NCBI RefSeq assembly: GCF_900101885.1
Contig: NZ_FNAN01000002.1
Span: 186,001-250,000 of the forward strand
Source: Dyadobacter soli
Lineage (GTDB): Bacteria; Bacteroidota; Bacteroidia; Cytophagales; Spirosomataceae
Direction of reading: 5' to 3'
Length of the DNA: 64,000 nucleotides
The notes below the pieces were generated by a model. The model was not told the DNA's origin. It did not search any database and saw only the letters and a program-made list of their open reading frames with translations. Numbering within the stretch: position 1 is the stretch's first letter; every line of letters begins with the position of its first letter. Positions 26,703 to 36,058 of the stretch are shown one piece after another. The translations under genes and the position numbers were made by a program.

Positions 26703-28178
26703 ATGAGTAAAGGCTTACCAACACGCAGTGAAAACTACTCCGAGTGGTACAATGAACTAGTGAAACGCGCCGACCTGGCCGAAAACTCGCCGGTAAGAGG
26801 CTGTATGGTGATCAAGCCGTACGGGTACTCTATCTGGGAAAAAATGCAGCGCGCGCTGGATGACATGTTTAAGGAAACAGGCCATACCAATGCCTACTTC
26901 CCGCTTTTCATCCCAAAATCGTACCTGAGCAAGGAGGCCTCACACGTAGAAGGATTTGCCAAGGAATGTGCCGTGGTGACGCATTACCGCCTCAAAAACG
27001 ACCCGAATGGTAAAGGTGTGGTGGTAGACCCGGACGCGAAACTGGAAGAGGAACTGATCGTCCGCCCTACTTCGGAAACGGTGATTTGGAGTACTTACAA
27101 GAACTGGATCCAGTCGTACCGCGACCTGCCGTTGCTCATCAACCAATGGGCGAACGTCGTGCGCTGGGAAATGCGTACACGTCTGTTCCTGCGCACGGCC
27201 GAATTCCTGTGGCAGGAAGGCCACACCGCGCACGCAACCGCACAGGAAGCGATTGCCGAAACGAAGCAAATGCTGGAAGTATATGCGCAGTTTGCCGAGG
27301 AATGGATGGCCGTGCCGGTTATCAAAGGGGTAAAAACAGCGAACGAACGTTTCGCGGGCGCCGAAGATACCTACTGCATCGAAGCGATGATGCAGGACGG
27401 AAAAGCATTGCAGGCAGGTACTTCCCATTTCCTGGGCCAGAACTTCGCGAATGCATTCGATGTGAAGTTCCAGGATAAGGAAGGCAAGCTGGATTACGTT
27501 TGGGGAACCTCATGGGGTGTAAGTACGCGTCTGATGGGCGCGCTCATTATGGCCCATTCGGATGATGCGGGACTCGTTTTACCTCCGAAACTCGCGCCTA
27601 TCCAGGTGGTGATCGTGCCGATTTACCGGAATGAAGAGCAACTTGCTCAAATCTCCGAGAAAGTAGGCGAAATCACGAAAGACCTGAAAAAACTCGGCAT
27701 CAGCGTCAAATACGACAGCAGCGACAATACGAAACCTGGTTTCAAATTTGCTGAGTATGAATTGAAAGGCGTTCCGGTTCGGTTGGCAATGGGAGGCCGC
27801 GACCTTGAAAACGGCACCGTGGAAGTTGCACGCCGCGACACCAAAACCAAAGAAACGGTTTCAATCGAAGGCATTGCAACATACATTCAGAACCTGCTGG
27901 AAGACATTCAGGAATCGATTTATAAAAAGGCGTTGACGTTCAGAGAAGAGAATACCTACAAGGTAGATTCATTCGAAGAATTCAACAATATCCTCGATAC
28001 CAAAGGCGGGTTTGTCCTAGCGCATTGGGACGGCACTTCCGAGACCGAGGAAAAGATCAAGGAGGAAACCAAGGCGACCATCCGGTGCATTCCTTTGAAC
28101 CAGGAAGCAGAGGAGGGCGTTTGCATTTACTCGGGCAAGCCGTCGAAAGGACGCGTGGTATTTGCCCGGGCATACTAA
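26703..28178 (+). CDS. proS: Prolyl-tRNA synthetase (archaeal/eukaryotic-type)
   Basis: Class II synthetase charging tRNA-Pro. 491 residues, the shorter archaeal/eukaryotic (ProS type 3) form without the bacterial editing insertion. Motif 2 is [20 protein letters not shown], motif 1 includes [15 protein letters not shown], and the anticodon-binding domain ([13 protein letters not shown] onward) is followed by the C-terminal domain with CIPL and [17 protein letters not shown]. Single gene. Confidence 0.96.
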   Translation: MSKGLPTRSENYSEWYNELVKRADLAENSPVRGCMVIKPYGYSIWEKMQRALDDMFKETGHTNAYFPLFIPKSYLSKEASHVEGFAKECAVVTHYRLKNDPNGKGVVVDPDAKLEEELIVRPTSETVIWSTYKNWIQSYRDLPLLINQWANVVRWEMRTRLFLRTAEFLWQEGHTAHATAQEAIAETKQMLEVYAQFAEEWMAVPVIKGVKTANERFAGAEDTYCIEAMMQDGKALQAGTSHFLGQNFANAFDVKFQDKEGKLDYVWGTSWGVSTRLMGALIMAHSDDAGLVLPPKLAPIQVVIVPIYRNEEQLAQISEKVGEITKDLKKLGISVKYDSSDNTKPGFKFAEYELKGVPVRLAMGGRDLENGTVEVARRDTKTKETVSIEGIATYIQNLLEDIQESIYKKALTFREENTYKVDSFEEFNNILDTKGGFVLAHWDGTSETEEKIKEETKATIRCIPLNQEAEEGVCIYSGKPSKGRVVFARAY

Positions 28179-28191
28179 TTTACATTTTCAC

Positions 28192-28250
28192 GCATTCGTG
28201 AGAGTTTCCGCGGAAAGCGTTTCCCGGAAAGCCTTTCCGAATGCTTTTTT
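28192..28250 (+). terminator. Branched terminator after proS
   Basis: GCATTCG (28192-28198) pairs with CGAATGC (28238-28244), enclosing two small palindromes (TTTCCGCGGAAA and TTTCCCGGAAA), and is followed by six T residues. Confidence 0.6.
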
Positions 28251-28271
28251 CAACCACATAAATATAAAACT

Positions 28272-28700
28272 ATGAGTCAGGCAAAGGCTGGTGACAAAGT
28301 ACTGGTACATTATAAAGGTACCTTGCCGGATGGACAACTTTTTGATTCCTCCGAAGGACGTGAGCCTTTAAGCTTCACTCTGGGAAGCGGACAGGTGATC
28401 AAAGGATTTGACGATGGCGTGACCGGCATGACGATCGGCGACAAAAAAACGATCAGTATCCCTAATGCCGAAGCATACGGCCCGGTTAATGATGACATGA
28501 TCGTCCGTTTCGACCGTGCGCAAATCCCTGCCGATATTCCTCTCGAAATAGGCGGTACATTGAATATGCACCAGGACGGCGGCCAGGTGATCCCGGTTGT
28601 CGTTAGAGAAGTAACTGAAACTTACGTGGTACTCGACGCCAACCATCCGTTGGCAGGTCAGGACCTTATTTTTGAACTGGAATTAGTAGGTATCAACTAA
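28272..28700 (+). CDS. FKBP-type peptidyl-prolyl isomerase, SlyD-like
   Basis: 142-residue prolyl isomerase/chaperone. The FKBP half-sites flank an insert-in-flap domain: VHYKGTLPDGQLFDSS and the FTLGSGQVIKGFDDGV active-site strand, then the IF insert (about 70-120), then NHPLAGQDLIFELELVGI. It lacks the His-rich metal-binding tail of E. coli SlyD. No signal peptide, so cytosolic. Single gene with the terminator at 28721-28765. Confidence 0.93.
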   Translation: MSQAKAGDKVLVHYKGTLPDGQLFDSSEGREPLSFTLGSGQVIKGFDDGVTGMTIGDKKTISIPNAEAYGPVNDDMIVRFDRAQIPADIPLEIGGTLNMHQDGGQVIPVVVREVTETYVVLDANHPLAGQDLIFELELVGIN

Positions 28701-28720
28701 TTTTCACTCAAATGTTACTT

Positions 28721-28765
28721 GCGGCCGGCAACCGGAACACCGGGAATGCCGGCCGCATTTTTATT
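28721..28765. terminator. Terminator after the SlyD-like gene
   Basis: TGCGGCCGGCA / TGCCGGCCGCA, an 11-bp stem with a 16-base loop that can itself pair (CCGG/CCGG), then TTTTTATT. It also faces the convergent AlbA_2 gene. Confidence 0.75.
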
Positions 28766-29390
28766 CCGTCCATTTGAGGCTGAAACTTTCGGGCTTTCCT
28801 TTGGATAGTTTCAGTAAAATCTGCCGCGCCGCAAGATCCTGCAACATTCGCTCGGCCCGTTTTTCGGAGATATTGATGATTTTGGAAAAAACTTTGGCCG
28901 TGACTGAATCGGTTTCTTTGAGATACGTAACCAATGTTTTGACGTGCCGCGTAGCCAGTAACTTTTCCGTCTCGCTATCGGCTCCATTGTAGAGCAGCAG
29001 CCTGGGGATAGGCATACTTTTGTCCTTCACACGAATGTAAATAATGCGCTCACCCTTTTCATTCAGCGCATGATGCGGCTTGTCTTCACTTTCACTGACG
29101 GTCACCCATAAAACTTTTTTGCCGTCAAGATTTAATGTTTTAATCTGAACCACCAATACCGGTTCGATCAGTTTCACCAATGCCTTTTCGAGCTTTTGTA
29201 ATTCCCGCAGCTCCGATTGTACACCCATAATGGCACCATGATCAGCCACGCCGATCAGCAGATTGCCGCCCGAGGTGTTGGCAAAGGACACAATGGTTTT
29301 GGCAATTTTGAAAGGACTATCCACTGTCCTTTTGAACTCGGTAGTAAGCCCCTCCCCTTCCTTCACTAACTGAATGATACTTTTATCCAT
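28761..29390 (-). CDS. AlbA_2 (Schlafen-type) domain protein
   Basis: 209 residues. The N-terminal AlbA_2 domain shows EGEGLTTEFKRTV and FANTSGGNLLIGVADHG, shared with putative transcriptional regulators and Schlafen proteins; the second half ends in a winged-helix-like region (VTAKVFSKIINISEKRAERML). Probably binds nucleic acid; its role is unknown. It starts 4 bp after the dprA stop, so it is co-transcribed with dprA. Confidence 0.85.
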   Translation of the reverse strand: MDKSIIQLVKEGEGLTTEFKRTVDSPFKIAKTIVSFANTSGGNLLIGVADHGAIMGVQSELRELQKLEKALVKLIEPVLVVQIKTLNLDGKKVLWVTVSESEDKPHHALNEKGERIIYIRVKDKSMPIPRLLLYNGADSETEKLLATRHVKTLVTYLKETDSVTAKVFSKIINISEKRAERMLQDLAARQILLKLSKGKPESFSLKWTE

Positions 29391-29394
29391 GCAT

Positions 29395-30522
29395 TTAAAT
29401 CAACCCGTATTTCTTGCCCGGCATCGACCGGACCATTCCCTGGAATTCGAGGTTAAGCAGCAATGTAGCCAGCCGGTTCAAATGAATGCCCGATTGCCAG
29501 GCCAGCTCGTCGATCTGCATCGCGCCCTGCTGCTTTAACAGCGAAAGTACCTGGCCTTCGTCCTGCGTGAAGCCTTCGAACGTCATCGCCGAATGATCCC
29601 CCGAAGTAACCGGCGCAACTTCCGGCATTCCTTCACCCCAACCCAGCGCCGCAGCCATATCAGCCACCGAAGTAAAAATTGCTGCTTTGTTATCGCGGAT
29701 CAGGAAATTGCATCCTTCCGAATGCGGCTCGTTGATCGCCCCAGGCACGGCAAAGACGTCCCTATGGTAATTCTGCGCGAATTCTACGGTGATCAGGCTT
29801 CCGCCGGTCCGCCCCGATTCCACTACAATAGTAACATCACTAAGCCCCGCAATAATTCGGTTGCGCGCGGGAAATCTCATAAAATCCGGCTTGGTGCCCA
29901 ATGCGTTTTCAGTCACGATACCGCCGTTGTCCTGCATTTCAAACGCCGTGCGCTGGTGAACAGCCGGATAGATCACGTCCAAGCCGCTGGCCATCACTCC
30001 TAACGTCGCCAGATTGTTGCGCAGGCAATGCCGGTGTGCAGTGATATCCACACCATACGCCAGCCCGCTCACCACAAGCGGTTGGTAAGGCACCAGGTCA
30101 CGGATGATATTTTCGGTCACCGCTTTCCCGTATTCGCTGATTTTCCGTGTCCCGACGATCCCGACCGTACGTGGCCAGTTGAAGTCGGTATTGCCTTTGG
30201 CATACAATGCAATGGGCGCGTCGTAAAGCGGCCGGAGTCGCGCCGGGTAGTCGGGTTCGTTGAAGAAAAGAAGCTGTGTCCCGGTTTTGCGGCATTGTGC
30301 AAGCTCTCTTTCAGCCAGTTCCAAGGTGTTTTTGCCTAGAACCGCTTTCACGATCTTGTCGCCGATACCGGGGATTTTAATGAGCCTTTTATAATCGGCC
30401 TCGAAAACCTGGGTGGCACCGCCGCAGTAGCTGATGAGCTGGCGGATGGTCACAGCCCCGATGCCGGGCGTGTGCATAAGCGCGAGGATGCAGATTTTCT
30501 CTGCGTCGGAGGATGGATACAT
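29395..30522 (-). CDS. dprA: DNA-processing protein DprA
   Basis: Loads RecA on incoming single-stranded DNA in natural transformation. Order: N-terminal HhH/SAM-like domain (MHTPGIGAVTIRQL, IPGIGDKIVKAVL), Rossmann-fold core with GIVGTRKISEYG, SGLAYGVDITAH, SGLDVIYP, RNRIIAGLSDVTIVVESGRTGGS, and a C-terminal winged-helix (MQIDELAWQSGIHLNRLATLLLNLEFQGMVRSMPGKKYG). The start at ATG 30522 (375 residues) matches family N-termini; an upstream ATG at 30567 would add 15 unrelated residues. Forms a unit with the AlbA_2 gene. Confidence 0.95.
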   Translation of the reverse strand: MYPSSDAEKICILALMHTPGIGAVTIRQLISYCGGATQVFEADYKRLIKIPGIGDKIVKAVLGKNTLELAERELAQCRKTGTQLLFFNEPDYPARLRPLYDAPIALYAKGNTDFNWPRTVGIVGTRKISEYGKAVTENIIRDLVPYQPLVVSGLAYGVDITAHRHCLRNNLATLGVMASGLDVIYPAVHQRTAFEMQDNGGIVTENALGTKPDFMRFPARNRIIAGLSDVTIVVESGRTGGSLITVEFAQNYHRDVFAVPGAINEPHSEGCNFLIRDNKAAIFTSVADMAAALGWGEGMPEVAPVTSGDHSAMTFEGFTQDEGQVLSLLKQQGAMQIDELAWQSGIHLNRLATLLLNLEFQGMVRSMPGKKYGLI

Positions 30523-30630
30523 AGTATAGTGTGTTGGTTGAGATTTGCAACTGCCGACGCCTGGCATGCATTTTGCGAGTATACGTCAGCAGTTGATTTT
30601 CAAAAATAAACAATAATCTGAAAACCATAT

Positions 30631-32454
30631 ATGGAAAACCTCGAAACCGAAGTAGCCGAAACCGAGCAGCATTTTGAAGGCATGGGCGCCACCTGCCATC
30701 CCGAAGGGGTTTACTATCGCGTATGGGCGCCGCACGCCGAAAGTGTTTCGGTCATAGGAAGTTTCAACGACTGGGATGCCTCCGCCAATCCGCTGCAACC
30801 GGAAGAAAATGGCATGTGGGGCGCGCTGGTCGAAAATTCAAAAGAAGGGGACGAATATAAATATGTCCTGAAAACACCCGCCGGAGAACTGCACCGCAAC
30901 GACCCTTATGCACTAAAAATGACCAATTCAGCCGGCAATTGCGTGGTCTACAACCACGAGTCTTTCGACTGGCAGGATGTAACTTTTCAAATGCCGAGCT
31001 GGCATGAACTGGTGGTCTACGAGCTGCATGTAGGCACTTTCCATGTTAAAGAACAAGGGCAGGTCGGAACGTTCTATACGGCTATCGAGCGGATTCCCTA
31101 TTTAAAAGATATGGGTTTCAATGCAGTGGAACTAATGCCCTGCTCTGAATTCCCGGGTTCAAGGTCATGGGGCTATAACCCTGCTAACCCGTTTGCTATA
31201 GAGTCTGACTACGGTGGTCCGGACGGTTTGAAAGCATTCGTAAAAGCCGCGCACGAAGCGGGCATTGCCGTAATTCTCGACGTGGTATATAACCACTTCG
31301 GTCCGTCGGACCTCGACCTCTGGCAATTCGATGGCTGGCAGGAAAATGATGGCGGCGGCATTTATTTCTACAACGACTGGCGCTCGGAAACGCCCTGGGG
31401 CAACACCCGCCCCGACTACGGCCGGGGCGAGGTACGCCAGTACATTCACGATAATGCATTGATGTGGCTTAAAGATTACCGGATCGACGGCCTCAGAATG
31501 GATATGGTACCCTACATCCGCAATGTGAAAGCCAACGGCAACCCCGGCGACGACATTCCCGAGGGCATTTCGCTCATGCAATGGATCAACAAGGACATCC
31601 GCGACAGCTGTGTCAATTGCATTACCATCGCCGAGGATATGCACTCGCTCGATTTTATCACCAACTCGGTCGAAAACGGCGGCCTGGGCTACGGATCGCA
31701 ATGGGATGCGGAGTTTGTGCATTCCGTGCGCGATGCGATCATTACCGCCAACGACGAGGACCGCAATATGGATAGCGTGGTGGCCGCAATCACGAATCGC
31801 TACAATACTGATTCCTTCCAGCGCATTATTTACACCGAATCGCATGACGAAGTCGCCAACGGCCAGGCACGTGTGGCCGAGGAAATCGCGGATGGCGATG
31901 TCAATAACTGGTATTCCAAAAAACGCGCCGCGTTGGGCGTAGCATTGGTGCTAACCTCTCCGGGCATTCCGATGATATTCCAGGGACAGCCATTGCTGGA
32001 AGACAAATGGTTCTCGGACAGCGATCCGATCGACTGGTCGAGGCTCGAAAAATTCAGCGGCTTTGCCGCATTGCACCGTGATATGATCCACATCCGCCGC
32101 AACTGGTTTGGCGTCACCAAAGGTTTGCAAGGGCAAAACGTCAGCATTATCAGGCAGGATAATGAGAAAAAAGTGATCGTCATGCACCGTTGGGACGAAG
32201 GCGGACCGAAAGACAGCGTCGTGGTAGTATTCAATTTCTCCACAGAAACCTTCTCTGATTACAAAGTAGGCTTCCCCCGCCCCGGCAAATGGCATCTGCG
32301 CCTCAATACCGACAACGAATACTACGACCAGGATTTCTCACACCTGGGCGTATTCGACATCGACACTATGGAAGGTGAAATAGACGAATGCGGCCAGTTC
32401 GGCTCGTTACAAATCCCGCCGTACTCAGCTTTGATATTCTCGCAGGAGGAGTGA
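30631..32454 (+). CDS. GH13 alpha-glucan enzyme with CBM48 (branching-enzyme-like)
   Basis: 607 residues. An N-terminal CBM48 domain (VYYRVWAPHAESVSVIGSFNDW, about 27-120) precedes a GH13 TIM barrel. Conserved regions seen: VILDVVYNHFG, the nucleophile in IDGLRMDMV, the acid/base in ITIAEDMH, and TESHDEVANGQ, followed by a C-terminal beta-domain. The SHDEV and CBM48 combination resembles 1,4-alpha-glucan branching enzyme; length and layout also resemble trehalohydrolase-type enzymes, so exact activity is open. No other glycogen genes are adjacent. It ends in the hairpin-rich junction at 32455-32812. Confidence 0.82.
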   Translation: MENLETEVAETEQHFEGMGATCHPEGVYYRVWAPHAESVSVIGSFNDWDASANPLQPEENGMWGALVENSKEGDEYKYVLKTPAGELHRNDPYALKMTNSAGNCVVYNHESFDWQDVTFQMPSWHELVVYELHVGTFHVKEQGQVGTFYTAIERIPYLKDMGFNAVELMPCSEFPGSRSWGYNPANPFAIESDYGGPDGLKAFVKAAHEAGIAVILDVVYNHFGPSDLDLWQFDGWQENDGGGIYFYNDWRSETPWGNTRPDYGRGEVRQYIHDNALMWLKDYRIDGLRMDMVPYIRNVKANGNPGDDIPEGISLMQWINKDIRDSCVNCITIAEDMHSLDFITNSVENGGLGYGSQWDAEFVHSVRDAIITANDEDRNMDSVVAAITNRYNTDSFQRIIYTESHDEVANGQARVAEEIADGDVNNWYSKKRAALGVALVLTSPGIPMIFQGQPLLEDKWFSDSDPIDWSRLEKFSGFAALHRDMIHIRRNWFGVTKGLQGQNVSIIRQDNEKKVIVMHRWDEGGPKDSVVVVFNFSTETFSDYKVGFPRPGKWHLRLNTDNEYYDQDFSHLGVFDIDTMEGEIDECGQFGSLQIPPYSALIFSQEE

Positions 32455-32812
32455 TTTTAAAGGGAGGCAAGGGAGGATGGAGGAAAGGGAGGAAGGCGGA
32501 AAGGAAAGGCTGGTGCGGATAATAACAACAGGAGGCCCCGACGGGGCCTTTTGTCATATATTCTCGTGTGTTTCTATAAACAGGTAATGCCTCCGGCATC
32601 GGGCGCCATGCCTGAATATCAGGATGCTCAATTTCGAAGTGCCGCGGAGCGGCTTCCTGTTTATAGAAAATAAGTAGATCGAAAACATCGCGAGACCCCA
32701 GCGGGGTCCCCTATTTCCGTGCTGATTTTCTACAAACCTCAATTCTTTCTTTCAGTTTTTTTCTTCCTCCCCTTCCTCCATCCTCCCTTTCCTCCTTTTC
32801 TCCTTCCCTCCT
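32455..32812. repeat. Modular multi-hairpin array filling a convergent junction
   Basis: This 358-bp gap holds no gene. In order: a purine arm (32469-32495), GGCCCC-GAC-GGGGCC, TTTCTATAAACAGG (32571-32584), ATGCC-TCC-GGCAT (32587-32599), CCTGA-ATA-TCAGG (32611-32623), GCCGC-GGA-GCGGC (32641-32653), CCTGTTTATAGAAA (32656-32669, exact inverse of the 32571 motif), GACCCC-AGC-GGGGTC (32694-32708), TTTTCTACAAAC (32726-32737), and a pyrimidine arm (32763-32789). All five hairpins have three-base loops. The outer arms are inverted repeats with 26 of 27 bases matching. I recall similar TTTCTAxAAAC-spaced hairpin arrays in other Cytophagales genomes but cannot verify it. Confidence 0.8.
32533..32553 (+). 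terminator. Terminator-like hairpin after the GH13 gene
   Basis: AGGCCCC-GAC-GGGGCCT followed by TTTTG, the first hairpin of the array and a plausible rho-independent terminator for the + strand gene. Confidence 0.6.
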
Positions 32813-33985
32813 TTAAATCATTCTAAAAACACGATCCCAGCGGATTTTTTTGAGGAAACTGGTCGGGTTGGGATCGATGGACATCCATACGAAAACGGCC
32901 TTTCCAACAATGTGGTCCTTCGGCACGAAGCCCCAATACCGTGAATCAGCGGAATCGTGGCGGTTGTCGCCCATCATGAAATAGTAGTCTTGCTTGAATG
33001 TGTAGTTAGTAAGCTGCTTACCGCCGATGGTGATCTTGTTCTTTTCTACCACTACATTTTCATTCCCATCGAAATTGCGGATAATGTCGCCGTAAAGGGC
33101 AATGTTGACTTCGGTCAATGGAACAGTCATTCCGGCTTTCGGCACGGTAATGGGCCCGTAGTTATCCTTGTTCCAATCTGCCGCATCACTTGCCGGAAAA
33201 AGGAAGGGTTCTTTCAAGCCTTTTTCCATCCATACCGGCTGCACCCGCTTCACGAAATCATAGGTTTTCAACTTCTCCGCCAATGCATCGGTGGTTTTCA
33301 CTACATAGCCCGCCTCGTCATTAGCGGCAATGCTATCGCCGAAGGTTTCGGTAAACTGCGCATAATCTACAATGCCGTTCTTGTGGAAGACATTCTCTTC
33401 ATTCACAGCCGTTTTTACCGATACGAAATATTCGTTCTGCATACGCACAGGCGCCGCCTGCACCTGCCCGTTCACATACACCTGCCCGAGGCGCACTTCC
33501 AGCTTGTCGCCCGGAATGCCTACGCACCGCTTGATGTAGTTGGAACGAAGATCGGTAGGGTGCGGATGCAGGTCGGGCAGCACATTACTGTATTTCTGAT
33601 ACATATCCGGATGCTCCACGGGCAGATAAAACACGACGACATCCCCATTTTTGACATCAGTAAAACCCGGCAGGCGGTATTGCGGCAGCTTAATCCAGTC
33701 GAGATAGGAAGGAATGCTGGTGCCCCAGATCGTCTGATGCGTGAGCGGCACCTGCAATGGCGTCACGGGCGTGGTAGTACCATAATGCAGCCTGCTCACA
33801 AACAGGTAATCACCCACGAGCAGGCTGTTCTCCATCGAAGGCGTTGGAATCACAAATGCACTAAAAAACAGCCAGCGGATCAATGTAGCCGCAACTACGG
33901 CGAAGACTATCGAGTCGAACCACTCGCGGAATGGGGTTTTCGTCTTCCGGGCTTTCGTTTCGGGTTTGGGGAGTGTTGTGAGCAT
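32813..33985 (-). CDS. lepB: Signal peptidase I (second copy of the tandem pair)
   Basis: Inner-membrane serine protease removing Sec signal peptides. 390 residues; one N-terminal membrane segment ([24 protein letters not shown]), catalytic Ser in [13 protein letters not shown] and catalytic Lys in [17 protein letters not shown] long insertion (about residues 170-330) separates the catalytic core from the C-terminal [17 protein letters not shown] box, as is usual in Bacteroidota. The last gene of the parA-to-lepB run, separated from the other lepB by 167 bp that include a heptamer array. Confidence 0.95.
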   Translation of the reverse strand: MLTTLPKPETKARKTKTPFREWFDSIVFAVVAATLIRWLFFSAFVIPTPSMENSLLVGDYLFVSRLHYGTTTPVTPLQVPLTHQTIWGTSIPSYLDWIKLPQYRLPGFTDVKNGDVVVFYLPVEHPDMYQKYSNVLPDLHPHPTDLRSNYIKRCVGIPGDKLEVRLGQVYVNGQVQAAPVRMQNEYFVSVKTAVNEENVFHKNGIVDYAQFTETFGDSIAANDEAGYVVKTTDALAEKLKTYDFVKRVQPVWMEKGLKEPFLFPASDAADWNKDNYGPITVPKAGMTVPLTEVNIALYGDIIRNFDGNENVVVEKNKITIGGKQLTNYTFKQDYYFMMGDNRHDSADSRYWGFVPKDHIVGKAVFVWMSIDPNPTSFLKKIRWDRVFRMI

Positions 33986-34006
33986 GGGAAAGATGTTTTT
34001 GACCGG

Positions 34007-34034
34007 CGGTCAGTGGTCGGCCGTCGGCGGTCAC
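34007..34034 (+). repeat. Single four-heptamer (YGGTCRG) array, copy 2
   Basis: Heptamers CGGTCAG, TGGTCGG, CCGTCGG, CGGTCAC, 22 bp before the start of the downstream lepB. Unlike the other two loci it has no inverted partner, and it lies between two genes of the same direction, so a terminator role is less obvious. Confidence 0.75.
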
Positions 34035-34152
34035 TACACGCAATATACCACCAATCAACATAACACCCCAATCATTATATATTATTAATTTACATATAAC
34101 ACAAAAAAGGAGGAACCTTGCGATTCCTCCCATATCTCCAATCTTGCTAAGC

Positions 34153-35289
34153 TTAGTTAATCACCCTGAAAATGCGGCTCCAACGGATTTTGTTGAAGAA
34201 GCTGGTCGGGTTCGGGTCGATGGACATCCATACGAATACTGCTTTGCCCACGATGTGGTCCATCGGTACAAAGCCCCAATAGCGGGAATCGGCCGAGTTA
34301 TGGCGGTTATCACCCATCATAAAGTAGTAATCCTGCTTGAATGTGTAGCTGGTAATGGCCTTACCGCCCACTTTCACCGACTTTTCATCGATCACCACAT
34401 CCTCATTGTCCTCATAGTTTTTGATCACGGGGCCATAGGTTGCGATATTTTCAGGCGTCAGCTGCACGGTCATACCTTCTTTCGGAACGGTAATCGGACC
34501 ATAATTGTCACGGTTCCATTTGAAGAGCGACGAGTTCGGGTAGAGCATCGGCTCACTGATATCCTTTGGTGATTTCACTAGTGTAATGCTTTTTACAAAA
34601 TCATAAGTTTTAAGCTTAGCTGCGATTTCCGTGGTCGTGAAAACCAGGTAGCCCATTTGCTCGTTACCCCTGATCGTATCGTTATCGCCTTCCGTATAGG
34701 TATTGAATTCAGAAACACCGTTTTCGCGGAACACCTTTTCTTCATTCACCGCCGTGGTGGTCGCTACGAAGTACTCGTTCTCCATACGGGCGGGGTTTTC
34801 CATCGCCTGGCCGTTCGTGTACACCTGCAAGTCGCGCACTTCGACCTTGTCGCCAGGGAGACCCACGCAACGTTTGATATAATTGGTTTTCAAATCAACC
34901 GGATGCTGCAATTCGGGAGGGTAGTTGAATACCACCACGTCGCCTCGTTTCACTTCGCTGAAACCCGGCAGGCGGTATTGCGGCAACTGGATAAGGCTGG
35001 TATAGGATGGAATGTTCGTTCCCCAGATCGTCTGGTGCGTGAGCGGCACCTGCAATGGCGTTTTCGGTGTGCGGGTACCGTAATGCAGCTTGCTTACGAA
35101 AAGAAAATCGCCCACGAGCAGGCTGTTCTCCATCGAAGGCGTTGGAATGGTAAATGCTTCAAAAAACAGCCAGCGGATCAGCGTTGCGGCTACTACCGCG
35201 AACAAAATGGAGTCGAACCACTCCCTTGCCGGTGACTTCTTCTTTTTGGATTCAACTGAACTCGAAGTCAACTCTCTATTAACAGCCAT
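34153..35289 (-). CDS. lepB: Signal peptidase I (first copy of the tandem pair)
   Basis: Paralogue of the next gene with the same architecture: membrane segment ([24 protein letters not shown]), Ser in [13 protein letters not shown], Lys in [16 protein letters not shown], and [17 protein letters not shown]. 378 residues, ATG at 35289. N-terminal and C-terminal catalytic regions are nearly identical between the copies while the central insertions differ, consistent with tandem duplication and divergence of the periplasmic insert. It starts 21 bp after dapB. Confidence 0.95.
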   Translation of the reverse strand: MAVNRELTSSSVESKKKKSPAREWFDSILFAVVAATLIRWLFFEAFTIPTPSMENSLLVGDFLFVSKLHYGTRTPKTPLQVPLTHQTIWGTNIPSYTSLIQLPQYRLPGFSEVKRGDVVVFNYPPELQHPVDLKTNYIKRCVGLPGDKVEVRDLQVYTNGQAMENPARMENEYFVATTTAVNEEKVFRENGVSEFNTYTEGDNDTIRGNEQMGYLVFTTTEIAAKLKTYDFVKSITLVKSPKDISEPMLYPNSSLFKWNRDNYGPITVPKEGMTVQLTPENIATYGPVIKNYEDNEDVVIDEKSVKVGGKAITSYTFKQDYYFMMGDNRHNSADSRYWGFVPMDHIVGKAVFVWMSIDPNPTSFFNKIRWSRIFRVIN

Positions 35290-35310
35290 GCGATGATTGA
35301 TTAGAATACT

Positions 35311-36024
35311 TTAAATTTTGAGGAGGTCGTTCATCCCGAACACCCCGAATTTGCCCGGAAGCCATTCCGCAGCTACCACAGCGCCCAATGCGAAGCCCTG
35401 ACGGTTGTGGGCGGTATGGGAAATTTCGATGGTATCCACTTCCGATTCGTAGCGGACAATGTGGGTACCAGGCACCTCACCGCGGCGCTCGGCCAGGATT
35501 TGCAGGTAACCTTCCTCGTTTTCAGGGGCCAGCTTCCAGCCGTCGACGTTCCCCATTTCCTCGATAATACCCTCCGCAAGCGTAATGGCTGTGCCGCTGG
35601 GCGCATCGAGTTTGTGAATGTGGTGTACCTCGGTCATCGAGCTCTGGTACTCGTGCCCGTTCATCAGGCGCGCGAGCATGCGGTTGAGGCGGAAGAACAG
35701 GTTCACGCCAATGCTGTAATTGGATGCGTAGAAAAATGATCCCGACTGAGCCTTGCAGAGCGCTTCCACTTCGGCACGGTGATCGAGCCAGCCGGTGGTA
35801 CCGCACACGATCGGCCAGCCTTTTTTGAGGCAATAAATGATATTTTCAAATGCGGATTCCGGTGAGCTGAACTCGATCGCCACATCTACGTCGGCAGTTT
35901 GCAGCTTGTCCATATCCGCACGGTTTTGCACATCAATTTTCCCCACGATCGAATGCCCGCGGTCCACGGCAATCTGTTCGATCGTCTTCCCCATCTTCCC
36001 GTACCCCAGTAATAGTATTCTCAT
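35311..36024 (-). CDS. dapB: 4-Hydroxy-tetrahydrodipicolinate reductase
   Basis: NAD(P)H-dependent step of lysine and diaminopimelate synthesis. 237 residues; the nucleotide-binding GYGKMGKTI is at residues 7-15 and the active-site signature HHIHKLDAPSGTA is present. It sits between DUF5683 and lepB, a conserved Bacteroidota order with no obvious pathway partner nearby. Confidence 0.96.
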   Translation of the reverse strand: MRILLLGYGKMGKTIEQIAVDRGHSIVGKIDVQNRADMDKLQTADVDVAIEFSSPESAFENIIYCLKKGWPIVCGTTGWLDHRAEVEALCKAQSGSFFYASNYSIGVNLFFRLNRMLARLMNGHEYQSSMTEVHHIHKLDAPSGTAITLAEGIIEEMGNVDGWKLAPENEEGYLQILAERRGEVPGTHIVRYESEVDTIEISHTAHNRQGFALGAVVAAEWLPGKFGVFGMNDLLKI

Positions 36025-36058
36025 TAATCTGTTATTTGAAAATCAGTACTCTTTTAAA

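Noticed and set aside
32957-34063. 368-codon open frame on the plus strand
   Set aside because: Antisense to lepB; His/Arg-rich with no recognisable domain, while the minus strand encodes both catalytic motifs of signal peptidase.
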